In this document: one piece after another, positions 54,993 through 64,000 of the stretch
How positions within the stretch are numbered: position 1 is the first letter of the stretch
Layout: every line of letters begins with the position of its first letter
Assembly (NCBI GenBank): GCA_030268105.1
Contig: BSDZ01000003.1
Coordinates: 5,999,001-6,063,000 of the forward strand
DNA from: Volvox africanus
Lineage: Eukaryota; Chlorophyta; Chlorophyceae; Chlamydomonadales; Volvocaceae
DNA length: 64,000 nucleotides
Reading direction: 5' to 3'
Position numbers and translations under genes: made by a program
The notes under the pieces: generated by a model
Seen by the model: the letters and a program-made list of their open reading frames with translations, nothing else
The model's database searches: none
What the model was told of the DNA's origin: nothing

Positions 54993-57839
54993 CGGCCTGT
55001 GGATCACACCATACCTTTGGTGCCTGGCGCAGTACCCGTTTCCCGCCCCATGTATCGGCTAAGCCCCTTGGAGCTGGACGAGGTCAAACGACAGGTTACT
55101 GAGCTGCTGAAAAAAGGTATGATACGGCCAAGCACATCCCCATACTCCGCCCCTATTCTGTTTGTGGGAAAGAAGGATGGGACTCTGAGAATGTGCATTG
55201 ACTATAGGGGGTTAAATGCCGCAACGGTTAAGAACCGTTACCCCCTCCCACATGTCGATGATCTGCTGGATAAGCTAAAAGATTCTGCATTCTTTAGCTC
55301 TATTGACCTCCAGCAGGGGTATAATCAGATTCGTATAGCAGAATCTGACATCCCTAAAACGGCTTTCCGTACGCCGTTTGGCCATTTTGAATATACCGTC
55401 CTTAGTTTCGGACTGACGAACGCCCCTGCAACGTTCCAAGCCGTCATGGACCGCATCTTAAGGCCATACATCGACAAATTCGTCATCTGTTATCTGGATG
55501 ATATCCTGGTGTTTTCAAAGACTCGTGAGGAGCACATACAACACCTCCGCCTGGTCTTTGAGGTTCTGCTGCGTGAGCAGCTGTATGCTAAGCGTTCTAA
55601 GTGCCACTGGGCACAACCACAGGTGGAGTATCTGGGGCATATAGTGTCTCAGGGTGGCATACTGATGGACCCCCGGAAAACTGCTGTTGTTCGGGATTGG
55701 CCAGTGCCCTCCAACCTTCAGGAACTGCGTAAGTTTTTGGGCCTGACCAACTACTTTCGTAAGTTCATAGAGCGCTACTCAGTCATTGCTGCACCGCTAA
55801 CAAACCTCACACGTAAGGGAGCCTTCTCTTCACCTGAGGCCTGGACCCCCGCATGCCAAGAAGCTTTTGATGCTTTGAAGCGTGCTATCTCTGATGATAT
55901 TATCCTGCATTTCCCTGACTACTCATTGCCGTTCCGTGTAGAGGTCATAACTGATGCATCTATACATGGGACGGGGGCAGTTCTGTTGCAGCAGGGACGC
56001 CCCATTGCATACACGAGTAAGAAGTTTTCGGGGGCTGAAACCCGTTATACCACTGGGGAACAGGAATTTCTGGCGGTCCTACATGCCTTGAAGGAATGGC
56101 GATGTTACCTTGAGGGCCGGCCTTTTGCCCTCAAGACTGATCACAAACCCCTTATGTTTCTGCAAGGTGTGCCCTCCCTTAACCGACGCCAGGCCCGCTG
56201 GATGGAATACCTGGCACGGTTTAACTTTGATTGGGAGTACCTGAGCGGCTCACTTAACATAGCTGATGCTCTCAGTAGGCACCCCTCACTGCATGCAGCC
56301 ATTCTGGCGGTAAGCACACGGAGTAGGTCTCAGGCAAAACCTAACTTCGTGCCCTCCGATTTTACCAAGCGCTTGAAACAGGCTTATGCAGCCAACCCGT
56401 GGTTCACAATTCACAACAACACGGGGCACTTGGTACAGGAGCATGGCTTATGGATCCGATCGGAAGGATCCCACCGTCAGATTGTCGTACCTAACGACGA
56501 TTCATTACGTCGTGAACTTCTCTCACGTTTTCATGACGGCCCTCTTGCTGGGCATCCTGGCTGCACGCGGTTACTGGAGCTTTTGCGGCGTCAATTCTGG
56601 TGGCCCCGCATGGCTAAGGATACCGAAAATTATGTCCTATGTTGTGACCTGTGCCAGCACAATAAGGCCCAGTCTGGTAAATCACATGGGCATCTCCAAC
56701 CTCTTCCTATTCCTGACGCTCCCTGGGAAAGCGTTTCTATGGACTTTATTGTTGCGCTGCCCAAAACTGAGGGAGGATACGACGCCGTGCTGGTCCTGGT
56801 CGACCGTTTCACTAAGATGGTCCACCTGGCCCCCACGACATCATCCTGCACAGCTGAGCAAACGGCCCGTCTATTCTTTGACAATGTGGTACGTTTGCAT
56901 GGGGTCCCCAAGTCCGTGGTATCTGACCGCGGCACTCAATTTGCAAGTAAGTTTTGGGGCGCCCTGGGGACTCTGGTAGGAATGCGGGTGAACCTGTCCA
57001 CCGCCTACCACCCCCAATCTGATGGGCAAACAGAGCGTGTTAACCATGTCCTGGGTGATATGCTCCGTAACTTTGCAGGACGCACCCCTACTGCATGGGA
57101 TACCTACCTAACTGCTGCTGAGTTTGCCATTAATAATGCTCCTTACCGGTCCGTTGGTAATAGTCCGTTTTTCCTGAATTACGGTTTTAACCCTGCTTTG
57201 CCTGTTTGGCGGGAATTGGACATAAATGTCCCAGCTGCAAAAACGTTTGCTAAGTCTTTCGTGTCCCGTCTAACTGACGCTAAAGCTTGCCTGGAAGCTG
57301 CACAGCAATGGGCTATGGACTATTATAACAAGTCCAAAAAGGACATCACGTTCACTAAGGGCCAACTGGTTATGTTGAGCACAAAAAACCTTCGTTCCCT
57401 TGCTGATGGGTCTCGTAAATTATTACCACGCTTTGTGGGGCCTTATCCTGTCGTACGCATGGTAGGGTCGGTGGCTGTAGAGTTACAACTCCCATCTGAC
57501 CTATGCATTCATCCCACATTTCATGTATCTCTCGTACGTCCATATCGGGGTACTCTGCCTGAGGCTAACGATAGCATCCCTCCTGTTACGGAAGCTAATC
57601 CCTCTACCTGGTTATCGGGTAAGCAGACCCTGTATGCTGTTGAACGTATCCTGGATTTCCGTGCACGACGTGTTGGCAAGGGCAGGCGTAAGCGTAACGT
57701 ACATGAGTACCTGGTTAAGTGGTCTGGGTATTCGTCTGAGCACAATAGCTGGGAACCGGCACGTAACTTCACCCCTGACATGAAACCCCTGCTTGATGAA
57801 GCTAGGCTGCGGGCACAGTCTAAGGACGGACCTCTCTGA
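54993..57839 (+). pseudogene. pol: Family-B Pol 3' half: RT to chromodomain
   Basis: A 946-residue open frame starting at [14 protein letters not shown] has YLDD at residues 165-168 of the frame from 54999. RNase H shows [22 protein letters not shown] and LKTDHKPL. Integrase has [52 protein letters not shown] and SDGQTERVN. The chromodomain ends [21 protein letters not shown]. No internal stop, so this half is well preserved although the element is dead. It resembles A in protein but not closely in DNA. It matches the 5' half at 28671-31158 in style and order; the piece between (end of protease to RT start) has been deleted. Confidence 0.9.
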
Positions 57840-57873
57840 CGCTGTCCTACCTCAACCTGTCTGCTCTCGTTTC

Positions 57874-57904
57874 ATGCATCGGGACGCTGCATCTAGAGGG
57901 GGAA
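57874..57904 (+). other. Family-B hairpin and polypurine tract
   Basis: ATGCA...TGCAT (57874-57892) is a weak stem around TCGGGACGC, then AGAGGGGGAA just before the LTR. It is a weaker form of the family-A arrangement. Confidence 0.6.
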
Positions 57905-57908
57905 CAAT

Positions 57909-58330
57909 TGTTGTATCCCTAATGCATTCTGGTAATTCATTAAGTATAATAATTATCTGTTTATTATTTTATGATATAATATATTTAATTATCAGATTAA
58001 CTGTTTCATGTTCCCATCTGGCATTCGATTTGTGGATTTGGTCTCGGCTGTCGACGACCAATACTAACCGATTTCCTGAAACATCCGAACCTGTCGGTTA
58101 CTCCATAACCTGTATGGAATGGGCCATTTACCGCCTGAATGGTAAATGGTGGAACATCTGGTTCCTGGTTCACTGAATCTCCGGTTGTAGTGGTGACTTC
58201 TGAAGGTCACGCCCGGTTCGAGGCCTTATGGTCTCTCAAGTACGACCTAGTCGGCGGCTCTACTTAATCGGGCTCTGGCACAACAACCGGTATCTTTTGA
58301 TACCACCCTTCGTGGGTACCATATACAACA
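57909..58330 (+). repeat. Family-B 3' LTR
   Basis: 422 bp with inverted termini TGTTGTAT...ATACAACA. It is AT-rich near the start. Directly right of it is CCACG and a family-D integrase gene, into which B probably inserted. Confidence 0.85.
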
Positions 58331-58335
58331 CCACG

Positions 58336-59559
58336 CGTGGTGAAGGATGCAGAAAACTTCGTGCAAAGGTGCAGTTTATGTCAGCGCAACAAAGCACTAT
58401 CCGGTAAGGCCAGGGTTTGTTACAACCTTTACCTATACCAGATGCCCCTTGGGAAAGTGTTTCTACGGACTTCGTAGTCGCGCTGCCCAAAACTGAGGGG
58501 GGATACGACTCGGTGTTCGTTATGGTCGATCGCTTGACCAAGATGGTTCACTTAGCCCCCTGCACCTCGTCTTGCACCGCTGAACAAACAGCACGATTAT
58601 TTTTTGATAACGTGGTCCGATTGCATGGCGTTCCTAAAAATGTGATATCCGATCGCAGCGGTCAATTCACGTCTAAGTTTTGGGAAGCACTATGTCAACT
58701 TGTCGGTATGCGCGTTCATTTGAGCACAGCATATCATCCACAATCCGATGGGCAAACCGAATGCACAAATTGCATGCTGGGCGACATGTTACGAAATTTT
58801 GCGGGACGCACACCCTCCGTTTGGGATACATTCCTGACTTCGGCAGAATTTGTGCTTAACAATGCTGTTAATCGCTCAACAGGTCAAAGCCCTTTCTTTC
58901 TGAATTATGGATTCCATCCTGCGCTACTCGTGTGGCGAGAGTTGGAAATAAATATTCCAGCGGCTAAAACCTTTGCCAAGTCGTTCCTATCCCGCATGAC
59001 AGACGCGAAGGCATGTTTGGATGCGGCACAACAATGGACAACGGACTACTATAACAAATCCAAACGAGACGTAACATTTTCGGTGGGACAAATGGTACTA
59101 TTGAGCACTAAGAATCTGCGCTCGCTCGCTGACGGTTCCCAAAAATTACTTCCTCGCTGGATCGGTCCTTATCCCGTTGTTCACATGGTAGGGAATGTAG
59201 CCGTAGAGCTATCCCTACCCTCTGACATGAATATTCATCCCACATTTCATATCTCCTTCATCCGTCCTTATCGTGGCACAACACCCATTACAAACAACAC
59301 CGATGCCCCTGCAGTAATGGACCCCGGTCCCGAGACCTGGATCGCAGGCAAGCAAAAGGTGTATGATGTGGAGCAAATACTGGATTATCGGGTTCACCGT
59401 ATAGGTCGACAATGACGAAAGAGGAAAGTGCACGAATACCTGGTCAAGTGGACTGGCTATTCTAGCGAGCACAACTCTTGGGAGCCAACGTGTAATTTCT
59501 CACTAGAGATGAAGCCCCTATTGGAGGAAGCTCGTCTACGTGCCATGCAAACCCAATGA
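58336..59559 (+). pseudogene. pol: Family-D pol 3' part: integrase and chromodomain
   Basis: Begins at the integrase zinc site ([21 protein letters not shown]), frameshifts near 58410, then reads [37 protein letters not shown] and the chromodomain. Changes at conserved places include Met to Thr before the first catalytic Asp and ERTNRT to ECTNCM. At 59413 CGA has become TGA; afterwards the frame continues through [17 protein letters not shown] to 59559. It is close to family A in protein. Many differences are C-to-T or G-to-A at CG sites, suggesting methylated-cytosine decay. Confidence 0.88.
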
Positions 59560-59628
59560 TCTCTGCAGTCAATGCTGTTTGATGCAGTGAGGACGCTGCA
59601 TACGGGAGGGGGGATAGTTGTTGTACGC

Positions 59629-60243
59629 GGGTTCAACCACCGTTTGCACCAAAATAGACTGCAACCCATTCGAGCATTATGAAGCATGATATAATTATAT
59701 TAGCAAGATATATTTGAGTATATCTAGCTCATCAGGCACGCTGCATGATCATCTACGATATCGCGCTGTCGGTCAACATGTTTGACTCGATGTTGATAAT
59801 TTATGTGCAATCTATCCATTGGCATATTATATCACGTAATAATACTTTAAAAATTATTACCTCATCTACGTCATAAACCATACGCGTATGCGAGAACACA
59901 ATGATCGCGATGGTTGGGTCGGCAACCAAATATCGATATTGGGACCTTCGCATATTGCATGCGTTGCATCCATTAATGTCCCGGATTACGCGGTATTTAG
60001 GATAGTGCTACGATGGTACTCACACTTGAGATCCGAATCCAGTGAGACCTGTACTGCACATCGGTATTGCAATGTGATAGGTGTGAGGATGGCTGCCTAG
60101 AGACCGAAGTCGGCTCGTCCTACTTTGGACTAAGTACTCGTGTACTTAACTCTATCTAATTCGCATACATACTTTATACTCATTTATATTCGGCCTGAGC
60201 TATTCCAGCACAGCATCCCCAGCCGGATGATGAACATTGCCCG
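59629..60243 (+). repeat. Family-D 3' LTR, truncated
   Basis: Starts TGTTGTACGCGGG after hairpin and GGGAGGGGGG. It is the plus-orientation relative of the family-E LTR. It is cut at 60243 by the family-E LTR in the opposite orientation. Expected end ...GGATACAACA is absent. Confidence 0.82.
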
Positions 60244-60981
60244 TGTTGTATCCTTCCTTCTTCAATCATGCACTGAATCTGCACGTCTGGATGTTAGCTA
60301 CGTGCACACCGTGAATAGTCTTCGATTACAAATTGGTAGTCGGCCGTCAGACCCCGTGGGCAATGTTCGTCATCCGGCTGAAGATGCTATGCTGGAATAG
60401 CTCAGGCCGAATATAAATGCATAAAACGTATGTATGGGAATTAGATTGTGTTAAGTACACGAGTACTTAATCCAAAGTAGCGTCGAGCCGACTTCGGTCT
60501 CTAGGCAGCCGTCCTCGCACCTATCACGTCGTGATACCGATGTGCAGTACAGGTCTCACTGGATTTCGATCTCAAGTGTGAGTACCTTCGTAGCACTATT
60601 CTAAATACCGCGTAATCCGTGATATTAATGAATGCAGCGCATGCAATATGCGAAGGTCTGAATATCGATATTCGGTTGCCGACCCAACCATCGCAATCGT
60701 CGCATTCTTGCATACGCGTATGGTTTATGACACAGATGAGGTAATAATATTCAAAGCATTATTACGCGGAATATTATACCAACGGATAGATCGTGCATTA
60801 ACTATCAGCATCGATCAAACATGTTGACCGACAGTGCGATGTCGTAGATGATAATGCGACATGCCTGATTAGCTAGATATACTCGAATATATCATGCTAA
60901 TATGATTATATCATGCTTCATAATGCTCGAATATAATGCAGACTACTTTGGTGGAAGTAGGGATCGAACCCGCGTTCAACA
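60244..60981 (-). repeat. Family-E 3' LTR
   Basis: 738 bp, TGTTGTATCCTTCC...GCGTTCAACA. Contains hairpins such as TTAAGTACACGAGTACTTAA (60454-60473). On minus, the first 35 bases include GCGGGTTCGATCCC then TACTTCCACCA, like a tRNA T-arm and acceptor end. Confidence 0.88.
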
Positions 60982-61023
60982 ACTATCCCCCCTCCCGTAT
61001 GCAGCGTCCTAGATGCATCAAAC

Positions 61024-61450
61024 AGCATCGACAGCAGAGATCATTGGGACTGCGTGGCGAAAATATGAGTTTTCTCCAATCAAGAGTTCATATCGGGTTA
61101 AACGTTACGTGCTGAGTCCCATGAGTCATGCTCGCTAGAATAGCCAGCCCACTTGACTTAATACTCGTGCATTGTCCGCTTACGCCAGCGTCGGCTCACA
61201 CGGCAAGTACGATAATCTAACACCCGCTCCACGTTGTAAACCTTCTGTTTACCAGCGGTCCAGATCTCCGGGACTGGTTAAACCGCTGCAGGGGTGTTAG
61301 CAAGCTCAGGGGCAGGTTCCTTACCACAGTAAGGCATATGAGGGATACATGGAACGTGGGGTGAAGCATACCCATAGCAGGCAAATCAGTCGCCTGGCAC
61401 TGCACTTCGTCCATCATAGTGGGCTCAACCTGTACATGCATCGTGCAACA
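61024..61450 (-). pseudogene. Family-E pol remnant: RT start fused to integrase tail
   Basis: On minus, QVEPTMMDEVQCQATDLPA corresponds to the RT entry ([18 protein letters not shown] in A). It is followed at about 61370 by [11 protein letters not shown], which corresponds to the region before the chromodomain. About 2.4 kb of pol (RT core, RNase H, integrase) is missing at this join. Chromodomain traces continue to about 61040 with several frame breaks. No activity is possible. Confidence 0.75.
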
Positions 61451-62294
61451 GGTTGTGCTTCAGGTACTGTTGTGTCAGCCTACAAAGGCCCAATCGAAAG
61501 ATGACCATCGGCGGTCCAATCTTTGACACGACCTGTAGATACCTCAGGATACTACAGGGACATCATGTAAGATGTTCGCATGTCCTTGCAGCAAGGCTTC
61601 GATCTCAGGATTTACAGAAGTCTGTGCGGTGGTGGCATTGCAAATGCAACCAAGGCCTAACAAGCAGTCCATGGGCACCCTGTCGTGGCATACGAACAGC
61701 TCCCTCACGCATGACTGGCTTGGGTTCAGTTTGCGCGCCCATTGCGGTCACAGCAAAGTTAACCATAGGTACCGCCTCAGCTCTGCCCCCCTCCCGTGTG
61801 ACATCTGGTACCCTTCGACAGAGTGAAGTCGTCTATGGCACGGCAAGTGCCTTCAGCGTACGGTCAGCAAGACCGACCTGAATAACTGGGACACAATCAC
61901 ATGTTGGAACCGACTTTGCGGACAACAGTGGAACTCCCAGGGCGGGCTGAAAGCTAGCAAAGCCCTCAGCAGGAGGTTCCTACCAAACGTCAGTAGAATA
62001 GGACAGTCCGGGCAACGGAACTGGCATTCCCTCCATATCCACACCATCAAACAGCTCGGTGCCCGGTGCGAACCAGGAGACACGCTGCACACCCTTTAGC
62101 AGAGCCTCAGCCTTGCGCTGGATATAGGCAGGGAACAAAACACATGCAGCGGTGTCTGGATATTGACATGTACTCCTGTACAAAGTAAGCTGTACAAACA
62201 GCTCACATAGAGATGAGGGGATGAACATAACGGTACTTTTCAAGGACCAGAAGACAACAATGCCTTCATAGCTGGTCATACAAACGACCACCAA
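61451..62294 (-). pseudogene. Family-E MTase-like domain and protease remnant
   Basis: The Dam-like part reads [33 protein letters not shown] and WFAPGTELF, then LPGLSYSTDVW; it has IPSS like family A. The protease region (61700-61950) is recognisable only in pieces, and the DTGA segment is disrupted. Many substitutions and indels make this the oldest gypsy copy here apart from isolated fragments. Confidence 0.72.
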
Positions 62295-63308
62295 CTACAC
62301 GTTTGTTCAGCATTCCGGGTGGAATCAACTCCACATCAATCCGGCAATCCCCTTCCTTAGCCGCATGACCAAAGGCTGCAACAACAGACACCCCTTTGTG
62401 AGGTAGTCCACTGCACATCTCCAGCAAAGAGTGACCATCCTCCGACGCACAAGCTCGGATTGCATGCACTCCCATTTTGCCAGTCATAGGTCCTGCATTT
62501 GCATGGCAGACACATGAGGCACAGCTTTCAAAGCATTTTGTCCAACTAAGATACATATCTCAGCTCTCAGGACAAATGGCATCAAGTCCACTTGCGACTG
62601 GACTCTTATCCCTATCAAGTCAGTGGCACATTGTCAAGCAAAAGACCACGACAGATCTCACTGAAACCAGAAGATACAAAGAGCCTCAGAACGTGATTGA
62701 TACGCAGGTACCATTTCATTTGAGCGCATAATATACAAGCCCGAGGCTAATGTACGGCGTGCCTCCATATCATGTGGCTAAACTTCTGGGGCAAGGCGTG
62801 CAAGCAAGGCGGCAATCAACTCACCAAATGTGAAGTTTTCCCGTGCAGTGGCCCATTGGTCTTACCATGTCTTCGCCACACCTTCAAAGGAAACTTCTGA
62901 TGAAGAGACATCGCATGGTGTCATGTTCACACCACAGCACAACTGCAGGTACTTCCTAACATCACGTAGATAGGTACGAGTTGCAATTGCGGTGTCACGC
63001 CCAACATTCATATCATGTGAGATAAACAGTTTCGGTGTCGGGATAATAAACCTCTTCACCTCATTACCGTGGACGCGGTCTTGCATTTGAGGTGACAGCA
63101 GACCCCATTGATCAGCAGTTCCATCTGTAACCGTCATGGCTGCCGAGCGTGGTGTAGTAAGATGGATAGGGGCCTGAAACACAAGAGAATCTTGAGCAGC
63201 AATCGTGTCAATAGTCTCAAGATTCCTATCAAACGTTCTAGGAACGGTGCCCGGCACAGGTTGACATGCCAAGCCTACAGACAACAGGTTGTCACGTCCC
63301 GCCATCAT
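62295..63308 (-). pseudogene. gag: Family-E Gag remnant
   Basis: Possible start at 63308. The readable N-terminal part has LETIDTIAAQDSLVFQAP, TPKLFISHDMN and TRTYLRDVRKYLQ, aligned with family-A LETVGARATQEPLFLQTP and TRAYVRDAKKYLQ. It then decays. At the Gag-Pol junction the codon aligned with the family-A UAG reads GAA, so the amber is absent in this copy. Upstream, 63309-63752 resembles the family-A leader. Confidence 0.7.
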
Positions 63309-63752
63309 GGAACACCGTCCAATATATTCAAATTGTGTGACAATAAACGATGCACACAATTCTAAAGCAAGTGTGCAAGCGATTCACACAAATCTAGCAC
63401 AAGAGTACAAGCAATTCGGCCAGCGCACCGACGATACTCTTGCAGACTTCGAGTAAATACGTACTCAGTTGATCCCTGTAGTCCGTGCGATCAGCTGATT
63501 AGAACGCAAGTTGTAACCAGGAGTGACCGCAAGCAATGCCGGACCACTAGTTTTATCTGCAACTCAGAGCGAAGGCTCACACCACAATTGCAGTAAACTA
63601 TAAAGGGATAAAAGCAATCACAATTCGGAAGCAGCGGCGTCTAATCATAACGCAGTCAAGTCCTTCGGCAATAGTGAGCTATGTAGTCCATCGTCGACAG
63701 TCACCATAGCGATAACTTACTTCCGATTGACACAGAGAGACAGTCAGGCAAG

Positions 63753-63770
63753 GAACCTGTCTCGATACCA
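63753..63770 (-). other. Family-E primer-binding site
   Basis: On plus GAACCTGTCTCGATACCA, so the minus strand carries the same primer-binding sequence as family A. Confidence 0.75.
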
Positions 63771-63774
63771 AATT

Positions 63775-64000
63775 TGTTGTATCCTTCCTTCTTCAATCAT
63801 GCACTGAATCTGCACGTCTGGATGTTAGCTACGTGCACACCGTGAATAGTCTTCGATTACAAATTGGTAGTCGGCCGTCAGACCCCATGGGCAATGTTCA
63901 TCATCCGGCTGAAGATGCTATGCTGGAATAGCTCAGGCCGAATATAAATGCATAAAACGTATGTATAGGAATTAGATTGTGTTAAGTACACGAGTACTTA
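63775..64000 (-). repeat. Family-E 5' LTR, partial
   Basis: TGTTGTATCCTTCC..., matching 60244 onward with few differences, truncated at the window end. Confidence 0.88.

Larger units (their letters stand above)
60244..64000 (-). mobile_element. Family-E gypsy element with large pol deletion (runs off window)
   Basis: 3' LTR 60244-60981, decayed internal region, primer-binding site 63753-63770, 5' LTR from 63775 onward, truncated by the window. The internal region has Gag, MTase-like, protease and the first RT residues, then jumps to the integrase tail. It inserted in a family-D LTR; the target duplication cannot be checked because the right end is outside. Confidence 0.85.

Noticed and set aside
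60941..60981. A complete tRNA gene in the family-E LTR
   Set aside because: Only a T-arm and acceptor-like end is visible; no D-arm or anticodon arm can be folded next to it.

Overview
The window looks like nuclear DNA of a volvocine green alga (Chlamydomonas/Volvox relatives). The only host gene I recognise is a pherophorin-type extracellular-matrix glycoprotein gene (541-2741, minus strand) with a signal peptide, paired Cys-rich domains, a proline-rich hinge and GT-AG introns. This lineage assignment rests on that family, which I know only from volvocine algae. Almost everything from about 3.6 kb to the end is a nested stack of LTR retrotransposons: one Ty1/copia element and several families of Ty3/gypsy chromodomain elements (called A to E here).

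Layout: 1-2741 pherophorin gene; 2742-3628 no gene, with a 22-bp inverted repeat; 3629-4461 old gypsy pol fragment; 4769-8367 copia element 5' part with a family-A solo LTR at 5246-6068 (target duplication GTGGC). At 8368 the copia RT is split by a 19.3-kb family-A cluster ending at 27625 (target duplication ACTTT on both sides); the copia RT resumes at 27626-28485. The cluster holds a minus element (9178-16648, apparently coding-intact), a plus pol fragment (16649-19335) with its 3' LTR, and, inside that LTR, a complete plus element (20138-27539, target duplication CTGTA). A family-B element follows (5' half 28504-31158, 3' half 54993-58330), split by a solo LTR (TTCGC), a tandem array of two minus family-A elements sharing a hybrid LTR (31159-44906), pieces of a minus family-C element (44907-45294 and 52509-54992), and a plus family-A element (45295-52508, target duplication CATGG) inside C. 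Beyond B lie a family-D 3' fragment (58336-60243) and a decayed, internally deleted minus family-E element (60244-64000, running off the window).

How the element genes work together: Gag (capsid plus zinc knuckle) is followed, in the same frame after a single UAG, by a polyprotein. In the family-A copies its order is methyltransferase-like domain, retropepsin, reverse transcriptase, RNase H, integrase, chromodomain. LTRs of about 820 bp, a primer-binding site and a polypurine tract complete the elements.

The most interesting points are: (1) a domain between Gag and protease that aligns with the phage-type Dam (N6-adenine methyltransferase) family and keeps an NPPY motif only in family C; (2) the in-frame UAG after Gag in three diverged families; (3) one copy (45295-52508) that lacks exactly one 256-bp GT...AG segment, as if copied from spliced RNA; (4) LTRs packed with short perfect hairpins; (5) a clear record of insertion order and LTR recombination. 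All readings were made by eye; identities are estimates from partial hand comparison.
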